A stretch of 14,663 nucleotides of DNA from contig CALXNI010000107.1 of the NCBI GenBank assembly GCA_944389715.1, forward strand, positions 1 to 14,663, read 5' to 3'. A program made the translations under genes and the position numbers. The notes beneath the pieces were generated by a model. That model was not told the DNA's origin, searched no databases, and worked only from the letters and a program-made list of their open reading frames with translations. The stretch comes from an uncultured Clostridia bacterium (GTDB taxonomy: Bacteria; Bacillota; Clostridia; TANB77; CAG-508). Shown piece after piece: positions 6,304-11,877 of this stretch. How positions within the stretch are numbered: the first letter of the stretch is position 1; each line of letters begins with the position of its first letter.

Positions 6304-7590
6304 ATGTTAGATATAAAATTTGTAAGAGAAAATCCTGATTTAGTTAAAGAAAATATAAAGAAAAAATTTCAAGATCATAAATTAGGATTAGTAGATGAAG
6401 TTATTGAATTAGATAAAAAATATAGGGAATTTCAACTTGAAGGTGATAATCTTAGAATGGAACGTAATTCTCTTAGTAAGGAAATTGGAAATCTTATGCG
6501 TGAAGGTAAAAAAGAGGAAGCTGAAGGCATAAAGGCTAAGGTTAATGAAATTAATTCTAAACTAGAATCAATAGAAAAAGAAACTGATGAATATGCAAAT
6601 AAAATAAAAGAAATTATGATGAGAATTCCAAATATTATTCATGATTCTGTTCCAATAGGAAAAGACGATACAGAAAATGTTGAAATACAAAAATATGGTG
6701 AGCCTATCGTTCCTGATTACGAGATTCCATACCATACAGATATAATGGAAAAACTTTCAGGAATTGATTTAGAATCTGCCCGTAGAGTAGCTGGTAACGG
6801 ATTTTATTATTTAATTGGAGATGTTGCAAGACTTCACTCTGCAGTAATATCATATGCTAGAGATTTTATGATAAATAAAGGATTTACTTATTGCGTTCCT
6901 CCATTTATGATTCGTAGTGATGTTGTAACAGGCGTTATGAGCTTTGAAGAAATGGATGCAATGATGTATAAAATAGAAGGAGAAGATTTATATTTAATAG
7001 GTACAAGCGAACACTCTATGATAGGAAAGTTTAAAGGGCAAATTCTTCCAAAATCTGAGCTTCCATATACAATGACTTCCTATTCTCCATGTTTTAGAAA
7101 AGAAAAAGGTGCACATGGTATAGAAGAAAGAGGAGTTTATAGAATACATCAATTTGAGAAACAAGAGATGGTAGTTATTTGTGAACCAGAAGATAGTTAT
7201 GAGTGGTATGATAAAATGTGGTCATATACAGTAGAATTATTTAGAAGTTTAGATATTCCAGTTCGTACTCTTGAATGTTGTAGTGGTGATTTAGCAGATT
7301 TAAAAGCAAAATCTTGTGATGTTGAAGCTTGGAGTCCAAGACAAAAAAAATATTTTGAGGTTGGAAGTTGTTCTAACATGACAGATGCTCAAGCAAGACG
7401 TTTGGGAATTCGTATAAAAGGCGAAAAAGGAAATTATTTTGCACATACATTAAACAACACAGTTGTTGCTCCTCCTCGTATGCTTATAGCATTTTTAGAG
7501 AATAATTATAATGAAGATGGAAGTATAAATATTCCAGAAGTATTAAGACCTTATATGGGGGGAATAGATAAAATTGTTCCAAAAAAATAA
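6304..7590 (+). CDS. serS: Serine-tRNA ligase
   Basis: A 428-residue class II synthetase that charges tRNA(Ser). Residues about 30-100 form the charged heptad-rich coiled-coil arm that binds the long variable arm of tRNA(Ser). The catalytic core has TSEHSMIGKFKG, motif 2 around FRKEKGAHGIEERGVYRIHQ, and the zone ending PEVLRPYMGG. The start is MLDIKFVREN, because GGTGGAGG lies upstream; the earlier in-frame TTG at 6247 lacks a site. Motif 3 is unusual: HTLNNTVVAPPRMLIAFLEN replaces the common LNGSGLAVGRTLVAILEN pattern, suggesting a divergent SerRS lineage. The gene stands alone with engB downstream. CGG occurs once, out of frame (AAC GGA). Confidence 0.95.
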   Translation: MLDIKFVRENPDLVKENIKKKFQDHKLGLVDEVIELDKKYREFQLEGDNLRMERNSLSKEIGNLMREGKKEEAEGIKAKVNEINSKLESIEKETDEYANKIKEIMMRIPNIIHDSVPIGKDDTENVEIQKYGEPIVPDYEIPYHTDIMEKLSGIDLESARRVAGNGFYYLIGDVARLHSAVISYARDFMINKGFTYCVPPFMIRSDVVTGVMSFEEMDAMMYKIEGEDLYLIGTSEHSMIGKFKGQILPKSELPYTMTSYSPCFRKEKGAHGIEERGVYRIHQFEKQEMVVICEPEDSYEWYDKMWSYTVELFRSLDIPVRTLECCSGDLADLKAKSCDVEAWSPRQKKYFEVGSCSNMTDAQARRLGIRIKGEKGNYFAHTLNNTVVAPPRMLIAFLENNYNEDGSINIPEVLRPYMGGIDKIVPKK

Positions 7591-7625
7591 ATTGTAATTT
7601 ATCTGATTAAATTAATTGCAAATGT

Positions 7626-7695
7626 TGTAGGGGTCGCCGCCCACGGCGACCCGCATATCAATATTTAAGGGTCGCCCAGGGGTGCGACCCCTACA
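7626..7695. repeat. GC-rich palindromic repeat, inverted copy of 2103-2172
   Basis: A 70-base element from TGTAGGGG to CCCCTACA. Its reverse complement matches 2103-2172 at nearly every base; the differences are clustered in the central AT stretch. It is flanked by inverted arms, including a perfect 10-base match (7591-7600 with 7721-7730). It fills the serS-engB gap. Confidence 0.85.
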
Positions 7696-7754
7696 GATTA
7701 TAAAATAAATTTTCTCAATCAAATTACAATCTATTTTACAGAAAGGATTAAAAT

Positions 7755-8343
7755 ATGATTATTAAAAACCCAAGATTTGAAATATCTGCTGTTAGTCCTA
7801 AACAATATCCAAATACAGGACTTCCTGAGATTGTTTTAGTTGGCAAATCTAATGTAGGTAAATCATCTTTTATAAATACTATGCTTAATCGAAAATCGCT
7901 TGCTAGAACTAGTAGTGAGCCTGGTAAAACTAGGCAAATTAATTTTTATAACATTGATAATAATTTCTATTTTGTAGATTTACCTCGGATATGGATATAG
8001 CAAAATGTCTAAACAAGAACAAGTAAAGGTTGGAAATTTTATAGAAGAATATTTGCAAATTAGAAAGGAAATTGCTTTAATTATTTTTCTAATAGATATT
8101 AGGCATGATCCAACTGAAAATGATAGATTAATGTACGATTATATTATAAACAAAGCTGGAACTCATCCTTGTTTAATTATTGCAAATAAGGCTGATAAAA
8201 TAGCACCTACTAAAGTAGAAGCAAGAGTTCTAGAATTACAAAATCTTTTAAATCCATTAAAAGATATAGCTTTTCTTCCCTTTTCTGCTGAAAAGAAAAT
8301 TTATACTGATAAGGTTTGGGAGGAAATAGAAAAATATTTGTAA
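7755..8343 (+). CDS. engB: Ribosome biogenesis GTPase EngB/YsxC, with one CGG +1 shift
   Basis: EngB is a TrmE-Era-family GTPase needed for late 50S subunit assembly. Residues 1-77 carry the P-loop GKSNVGKSS (30-38), a switch I region (SSEPGKTRQINFY), and DLP of the G3 motif. There the frame stops, reaching TAG a few codons later. Skipping one C at 7986 gives DLPGYGYSKMSK and then an open frame with the G4 motif NKAD and the G5-like FSAEKK. The joined protein is 195 residues, the usual length. The skipped base falls exactly before the invariant glycine of the DxPG motif. The ATG follows AAAGGA. The gene is essential in Bacillus subtilis, so a true pseudogene would be surprising. It is convergent with truA. 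Confidence 0.9.
7986..7988 (+). other. In-frame CGG, +1 shift site in engB
   Basis: Reading is TTA CCT C GGA TAT GGA. Codon 78 in the incoming frame is CGG; skipping its C gives Gly78 of the G3 motif DLPG. Zero-frame reading meets TAG three codons after CGG. Confidence 0.85.
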
Positions 8344-8370
8344 AACACACAATTATTTTATTACAAATAT

Positions 8371-8406
8371 TGTAGGGGCGTTGTCGTTACCAACAACGCC
8401 TCTACA
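8371..8406. repeat. Palindromic repeat between convergent engB and truA
   Basis: TGTAGGGGCGTTGT and its near complement CAACGCCTCTACA form a hairpin, bordered by the inverted arms TACAAATA (8362-8369) and TATTTGTA (8411-8418). It is a variant of the CCCCTACA family. It lies between the two stop codons, where it could help terminate both transcripts. Confidence 0.7.
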
Positions 8407-8409
8407 ATT

Positions 8410-9151
8410 CTATTTGTATTCTACCCTAACCAAATACAATCCATGTGCTGGTAATGTTTTTCCTGCTTTTGTTCTATCTTTTTGCTCTATTATTTCTGGT
8501 ATTTCTTCCGGTTTTATTTTCCCGCAAGCCAACATCTACTAATGTTCCAGCAATTATTCTTACCATATTATATAAAAATCCGTTTCCGAGTTAGTTCTAT
8601 ATATATTCTATCTTCTTTTTCTAATACTTCTGCTTTATATATTGTTCTTACACTACTTTTACTACTTATTCCACTTGATTTAAATGCTTTAAAATCATGT
8701 TCTCCTTCAAAATATTTTACTGCTTTTCTCATTTCTTGGGTATTAAGTTTTAATGGCATGTGGTATTCTAAATCTCTATATATTGCTGTGCCATGCAAAG
8801 AATTGTTTACTATATATCTATATGTTTTTTGTTTTGCATTGTATCTTGAATGAAACCTCTCCTCTACTTCTTCTGCTTTTTTTATAACAATGCTCTTTTT
8901 TAACTTAGAATTTATTGCGTATGGAATTTTTTCTATGTCTATAGTACTATTTGTTTTAAAATTTGCAACTTGTCCGAATCGCGTGTACTCCTGCGTCAGT
9001 TCTTCCGTGATGCAATTAATTCTACTTCTTCTCCAGTTATTTCTTTTATTGCTTTTTCTATTTCGCCCTGTATATTTAATTTATTAGGTTGTTTTTGCCA
9101 ACCATTAAATTTTTTTCCATCATATTCTATTGTTAGTTTAATGTTTCTCAT
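8410..9151 (-). CDS. truA: tRNA pseudouridine synthase A, read through four CGG +1 shifts
   Basis: TruA makes pseudouridine at positions 38-40 of the tRNA anticodon arm. No single frame holds the gene, but four single-C skips yield one 245-residue protein, very close to the usual length. In order they restore ASGRTDAGVHA with catalytic Asp52 three residues after the first site, AIGQVANFKT, ELTGNGFLYNMVRIIAGTL, and VGLGKIKPEEIP, ending in AHGLYLVRVEY. Each restored glycine is conserved in TruA. The sites are the CGG triplets at 9005, 8974, 8586 and 8522 (lower coordinates). The start follows AGGAGATTTTT. Zero-frame reading would stop two codons after the first site (TGA). Four independent neutral frameshifts, all C before GGR and all at codon boundaries, are hard to explain by decay. 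Confidence 0.9.
8522..8524 (-). other. In-frame CGG, +1 shift site 4 in truA
   Basis: Reading is GGC TTG C GGG AAA ATA. This is the only site followed by GGG rather than GGA. Skipping C restores VGLGKIKP near the C-terminus. Confidence 0.8.
8586..8588 (-). other. In-frame CGG, +1 shift site 3 in truA
   Basis: Reading is CTA ACT C GGA AAC GGA. Skipping C restores the conserved TGNGFLYNMVR motif. A second CGG four bases on (AAC GGA) is out of frame after the shift and needs no correction. Confidence 0.85.
8974..8976 (-). other. In-frame CGG, +1 shift site 2 in truA
   Basis: Reading is GCG ATT C GGA CAA GTT. Skipping C restores HAIGQVANF, matching the conserved GQV after the catalytic motif. 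Confidence 0.85.
9005..9007 (-). other. In-frame CGG, +1 shift site 1 in truA
   Basis: Reading is GCA TCA C GGA AGA ACT. Codon 49 in the incoming frame is CGG; skipping C gives the invariant SGRTD motif with the catalytic aspartate. Zero-frame reading stops at TGA two codons after the CGG. Confidence 0.85.
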
Positions 9152-9170
9152 AAAAATCTCCTATTTACTA

Positions 9171-9198
9171 TTTACTTTTTGTAAAAATATGTTATAAT
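9171..9198 (+). promoter_or_regulatory. Promoter of the antisense RNA
   Basis: TTTACT (9171-9176) and a perfect TATAAT (9193-9198) are separated by 16 bases on the plus strand. It points towards the 3' end of the small membrane peptide gene on the other strand. Confidence 0.6.
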
Positions 9199-9204
9199 AA
9201 TTTT

Positions 9205-9291
9205 AGAAATAGGAAGCCACAAAAAGTGGTTGCCATCAAAATTGTATTTATTAAAAACACATCTCTAATAGCTAGCAGAGATGTGTTTTCT
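9205..9291 (+). ncRNA. Candidate antisense RNA antitoxin
   Basis: A short transcript is predicted from the promoter at 9171-9198 to the hairpin at 9254-9289. It would converge on the membrane peptide mRNA and share its terminator. The 5' part holds AGCCACA (9215-9221), repeated in the same orientation at 9448-9454 inside the peptide mRNA leader. The two opposite-strand transcripts are therefore complementary there as well as at the terminator. This is the layout of the par (fst) type I toxin-antitoxin locus of enterococcal plasmid pAD1. Inferred from sequence layout only. Confidence 0.5.
9254..9289. terminator. Shared bidirectional terminator
   Basis: AAAACACATCTCT and AGAGATGTGTTTT form a perfect 13-bp stem with a 10-base loop. 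T-rich stretches follow on both strands. It lies just past the stop of the 38-residue peptide gene and would end both converging transcripts. Confidence 0.85.
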
Positions 9292-9408
9292 CTATTGTTT
9301 GCTTATAATTACAGCTAAAACTATAATTAAGGCAAATGCTATAATGGCTGTGATTATCCATGATGTTGTAAGTAATATTATTATATGTATCATTGTCTCT
9401 TCTATCAT
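9292..9408 (-). CDS. 38-residue membrane peptide, candidate type I toxin
   Basis: The peptide begins MIEETMIHIIILLTTSW and continues with a strongly hydrophobic segment rich in I, A, L and V, ending ISKQ. This is a short acidic head, one membrane span and a basic tail. The ribosome binding site AAGGAGGTGA lies 8 bases from the ATG. A near-consensus promoter (9481-9509) and a perfect terminator frame it, so the small gene is clearly expressed as a unit with a leader of about 65 bases. A convergent RNA on the other strand suggests a type I toxin of the Fst/holin-like kind. The amino-acid sequence itself does not let me name a family. It could instead be an ordinary small membrane protein. Confidence 0.7.
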   Translation of the reverse strand: MIEETMIHIIILLTTSWIITAIIAFALIIVLAVIISKQ

Positions 9409-9480
9409 TAGCATCACCTCCTTATCTTATGTATAAAGAGATGACAGAGCCACATTTCTGCTTTTTCCTATTTCTCTAAT

Positions 9481-9509
9481 ATTATACAAAAACTGGAAAT
9501 ATTAGTCAA
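9481..9509 (-). promoter_or_regulatory. Strong promoter of the membrane peptide
   Basis: On the minus strand TTGACT (9504-9509) and TATAAT (9481-9486) are separated by 17 bases, 11 of 12 consensus positions. The predicted transcript starts about 9474. Confidence 0.75.
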
Positions 9510-9516
9510 TGCTTTT

Positions 9517-9544
9517 TTGACAATTTAAATGTTTATATTATAAG
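9517..9544 (+). promoter_or_regulatory. Divergent promoter towards the cdaA end
   Basis: A perfect TTGACA (9517-9522) and TATAAG (9539-9544) are separated by 16 bases on the plus strand, back to back with the peptide promoter. It would transcribe a short region that ends at the hairpin 9664-9699. Confidence 0.5.
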
Positions 9545-9663
9545 AAAGATAGCGAAGCTATATTAGCATGGCTTACGCAGGTCTTTTTATCGGTAACCTT
9601 TCTTGTTGTACACGGAAAAATCTTAAATTAGGTCAATATAAAAGTCGATTTTTCCTATACAAT
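9542..9663. other. Intergenic stretch with possible structured RNA
   Basis: There is no gene here. AAGAAAG (9542-9548) is complementary to CTTTCTT about 50 bases later and encloses a small hairpin ATAGC-GAA-GCTAT. A second stem GGAAAAATC/GATTTTTCC with a long loop follows. It is more GC-balanced than typical spacers. A transcript from 9517-9544 would cover it and end at 9664-9699. I do not recognise a riboswitch or RNA family; which strand is functional is unclear. Confidence 0.35.
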
Positions 9664-9699
9664 AAAAAATCAGAAACTTTATTTTGTTTCTGATTTTTT
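9664..9699. terminator. Bidirectional terminator overlapping the cdaA end
   Basis: AAAAAATCAGAAAC and GTTTCTGATTTTTT form a perfect 14-bp stem with T-rich ends on both strands. The cdaA stop codon lies in the loop, so the hairpin includes the last codons of cdaA. Confidence 0.8.
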
Positions 9700-10633
9700 A
9701 TCTTCTATATTTTCTTCTACTTTTTTGTTCTTTTTCATTTCTTTTATTTTATCTTTTAATCTTGCTTTTCTCTTTTTTAAGTCTTCATTACCAAATCTTT
9801 TTGTTACAATATTTTTTATTAATATTTGCTTTAAAGCATCTTCTTTAACGTCTACTATTAAAGTTCCGTCTTTGGCTATTGAAATTTTTCCTGTTTCTTC
9901 AGATACAACTACAACTATTGCATCTGATTCTTGTGACATTCCTGCAGCTGATCTATGCCTTGTTCCTAATCCTTTTGATATATTTTTATCATTAGAAAGT
10001 GGTAGCATGCATGCTGCTGCTTTTATTTTGTTTTCGCTAATAACTACTGCTCCATCATGAAGTGGCGTTTTGGGATTAAATATATTTACAAGTAATTGTG
10101 GCGATATTTCTCCATCTATTGCAATACCTGTATCTATTATGTCTTTTAGTTTTATATCTCTTTCTATTACTATTAATGCACCTGTTTTACTTTTTGCAAG
10201 TTCAACAGCAGCAATTACTATTTTGTATATATTCTCTTTGGTTTTTGTAGCAATATCTTTATCTATTCCAAAGTATCTACTAAGCTTACTTGTTCCGAAG
10301 TTGCTCTAACGCACGTCTTAATTCTGGTTGGAATATTATAATTAAAAATATTACTCCATAAGTCATAAATGATGTTAATATATAATTTAATATATGTAAC
10401 TCAAGTATTGAGCTAAGTATTGTTGCAATTATTAAAAAAGCAATACCTTTTATTAATTGCCATGCTCTTGTTTTTTTTACAATCTGTATTAGCTTAACTG
10501 CTAAAAAAAGTACTATTGTAATATCTATTATCAATGTAATAATGTTTATTGGATTATTTCTTAGCATTTCTAAATAATTAACTATATCTTGAGTAGTAAA
10601 TTCCAATGTTGCTGCAAATAATGTGTTTTTCAT
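9679..10633 (-). CDS. cdaA: Diadenylate cyclase CdaA, with one CGG +1 shift
   Basis: CdaA makes the second messenger c-di-AMP from two ATP at the membrane. The first 112 residues hold three hydrophobic segments (about 32-52, 62-80 and 85-105) and end in FQPELRRALEQL, where the frame closes at RNK. Skipping one C at 10297 continues with GTSKLSRYFGID and the whole DAC domain, including DGA in PLHDGAVVI and RHR in GLGTRHRSAAG. The joined protein is 317 residues. It is longer than Bacillus CdaA because of a C-terminal tail of lysine- and glutamate-rich residues. No ybbR gene follows, unlike in many Firmicutes. The enzyme is essential in many Firmicutes, which argues against a pseudogene. Confidence 0.9.
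10295..10297 (-). other. In-frame CGG, +1 shift site in cdaA
   Basis: Reading is CAA CTT C GGA ACA AGT. Codon 113 in the incoming frame is CGG; skipping C gives the glycine after the conserved FQPELRRALEQL. Zero-frame reading stops two codons later. The preceding codon is CTT, as in gatA. Confidence 0.85.
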
Positions 10634-10674
10634 TAGTATACCTCTTTCAAAATTTTAGTAATATCTTTGATTGT

Positions 10675-10699
10675 CGGACGGCTAATAGCCGTCCCTACA
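10675..10699. repeat. Small palindromic repeat, GGACGGC type
   Basis: GGACGGCT and AGCCGTCC pair, followed by CTACA. It closely matches the copy at 62-86. It lies between the 38-residue membrane protein gene and cdaA. Confidence 0.75.
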
Positions 10700-10704
10700 T
10701 TGTA

Positions 10705-10821
10705 TTATGCAAATATATACCAAATTAAAGTAAACCCTACACTAAGTACCATAAGTGCTGCTAAAACTCCTGCAATTATTCTTGTTATCATTTTTTGTTT
10801 ATCTATCTTCTTTTTTGCCAT
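10705..10821 (-). CDS. Small membrane protein (38 aa) upstream of cdaA
   Basis: The peptide starts MAKKKIDKQKMITR, a basic head, followed by one hydrophobic span (IIAGVLAALMVLSVGFTLIW) and YIFA. AGAGGAA lies before the ATG. It resembles the short single-span proteins often annotated as DUF4044 in Firmicutes, but that is from memory of their shape, not a search. It reads in the same direction as cdaA, with about 70 bases and a palindromic repeat between them, so the two may be co-transcribed. Its role is unknown. Confidence 0.65.
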   Translation of the reverse strand: MAKKKIDKQKMITRIIAGVLAALMVLSVGFTLIWYIFA

Positions 10822-10905
10822 TTAAAATTCCTCTTTTCATTTTTAGATAGAAATATATTATCACAATGTATTATATTTTTCAATTAGTTTTATAAAAAAT
10901 GCAAA

Positions 10906-11187
10906 TTATTCCAATGGTACTACTCTTATTGTGTATCCCATAGGATATAATAATTTTATAAGTGTATTTGTTTGAGGAGAATTTGCATACCTCTCTATTC
11001 TGGCAATAACTGGTTGCTTAACACCACTTTTTTCACTCAATTCCCTTTGAGTAAGTTTACTTTTCTTTCTTGCCTCTATTGTAGCTTCTATAATATCCAT
11101 CTCTAATTGTATTTCAGCTTCCTGCTCTGGCGAAATATTTAATTTCTTTCTAAATTTCTCCCATGTTTCCCACTTTTCTTTTTTCAT
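10906..11187 (-). CDS. higA: HigA-like XRE-family antitoxin
   Basis: A 93-residue protein with a C-terminal helix-turn-helix of the XRE type: SKLTQRELSEKSGVKQPVIA, then RIERYANSPQTNTLIKLL. The N-terminal part is a charged helical region. It is the antitoxin partner of the upstream toxin gene, overlapping it by 38 bases. I chose the ATG at 11187 because GGAG lies 8 bases before it. A GTG nine bases upstream is possible, but it lies inside that site. HigA-type proteins bind the toxin and repress the operon; a fitting operator lies at 11562-11579. No CGG is present. Confidence 0.85.
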   Translation of the reverse strand: MKKEKWETWEKFRKKLNISPEQEAEIQLEMDIIEATIEARKKSKLTQRELSEKSGVKQPVIARIERYANSPQTNTLIKLLYPMGYTIRVVPLE

Positions 11188-11533
11188 TTCTCTCACTCCA
11201 ATCTTTTAAAATTCTTCTTGCTTTATCTATTTCCATTTGAGGTGTATTTCTTGTCATTTTCATAAAAATGCTTAATAGTATAAAATTATTTTTATCATAA
11301 TATGCAAAAAGTATTCTATTTCTTAATGGTCTAAGCTCCCATATATCACTATCTATATGTTTGATATATGGTTCTCCTATCGTAATTCCATATTTTGATA
11401 ACATATTAATATATGCAACTATTTTATTAAATTTTATTCTAGAATTCTTATCCTTTCGTTTTTGTAAGTTTAATATATATTCCTGCACTTCACTTGTTCC
11501 GTTTTTATCCTTATAAAATATAACATTATACAT
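11150..11533 (-). CDS. higB: HigB/RelE-type toxin (Gp49 family)
   Basis: This 127-residue protein resembles the phage Gp49/HigB toxin family, ribosome-dependent mRNA interferases related to RelE. Characteristic are DIWELRPLRNRILFAYYDK in the middle and the closing FMKMTRNTPQMEIDKARRIL. The toxin gene comes before the antitoxin, as in higBA loci. Its upstream site is weak (GAATGAG), which may limit toxin output relative to antitoxin. CGG occurs once, out of frame (AAC GGA). The pair is a common mobile accessory module, here between housekeeping genes. Confidence 0.85.
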   Translation of the reverse strand: MYNVIFYKDKNGTSEVQEYILNLQKRKDKNSRIKFNKIVAYINMLSKYGITIGEPYIKHIDSDIWELRPLRNRILFAYYDKNNFILLSIFMKMTRNTPQMEIDKARRILKDWSERNEKRKVGNMGEI

Positions 11534-11559
11534 TTATGCTCATTCTTTATTGTATTTTT

Positions 11560-11588
11560 ATGATAACATATTTGTTATCTAAATTCAA
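11560..11588 (-). promoter_or_regulatory. higBA promoter with palindromic operator
   Basis: On the minus strand TTGAAT (11583-11588) and TATCAT (11560-11565) are separated by 17 bases. The perfect palindrome GATAACA-TATT-TGTTATC (11562-11579) lies between and over them, ideally placed for repression by the HigA-like protein. Confidence 0.7.
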
Positions 11589-11753
11589 TATTAAATTTTT
11601 ATTTTTTGAAATTTTTGGAAAGAAATTTCCGTGATATTTTGAATTCAAACTTTTTTGATTTTAAATATGGTTTTATTTTATAACAATGATCAACATTTTT
11701 CAATAAAATCTTATCTTCTGTTTTCGACATTTTTATATGTTTCTTTGGAGACT

Positions 11754-11781
11754 GGGTCGCCCAATGTGTGCGACCCCTACA
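11754..11781. repeat. Partial GC-rich palindromic repeat
   Basis: GGGTCGC and GCGACCC form a 7-bp stem, followed by CCTACAATTTTGCAATTAG, the usual tail of this family. It looks like a half-unit of the 70-base form. The rest of the 343-base gap between higB and pheT holds the higBA promoter, the pheT terminator and AT-rich sequence. Confidence 0.7.
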
Positions 11782-11815
11782 ATTTTGCAATTAGTTTTGT
11801 CAAAAACACCCGCTA

Positions 11816-11869
11816 GGACGGAGTCAAAAATTTCATTTTTATCAAAATGAAATTTTATGACTCACGTCC
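11816..11869 (-). terminator. Terminator of pheST
   Basis: A long hairpin has outer arms GGACG/CGTCC and GAGTCA/TGACTC and an inner stem of about 12 bp (AAATTTCATTTT with AAAATGAAATTT). Read on the minus strand the inner stem is followed by a short T-run. It begins 8 bases after the pheT stop. Confidence 0.7.
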
Positions 11870-11877
11870 AGACGCTC

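Noticed and set aside
5131..10297. Simple reassignment of CGG to another amino acid
   Set aside because: Changing the meaning of the triplet does not restore the frame; the conserved sequence resumes one base later at all seven sites.
5131..10297. Sequencing or assembly error adding C before GGA
   Set aside because: Not fully excluded. But a motif error should also hit GGA in other codon phases and many other GGA codons, and intact genes show none. Raw reads would decide.
4170..10633. gatA, engB, truA and cdaA as pseudogenes
   Set aside because: Decay would give varied indels, stops and lost motifs. Here every break is the same C before GGR at a codon boundary, and all motifs are intact after one-base skips.
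11..11781. CRISPR array or tRNA genes
   Set aside because: The repeats are scattered singly over the window without regular spacers, and no cloverleaf with T-arm GGTTCGA-like sequence was seen in the gaps.
11599..11790. 63-residue open frame between higB and pheT (-)
   Set aside because: Its first part runs through the GC-rich repeat, a shorter internal ATG has no good ribosome binding site, and the protein is a low-complexity lysine-rich stretch.
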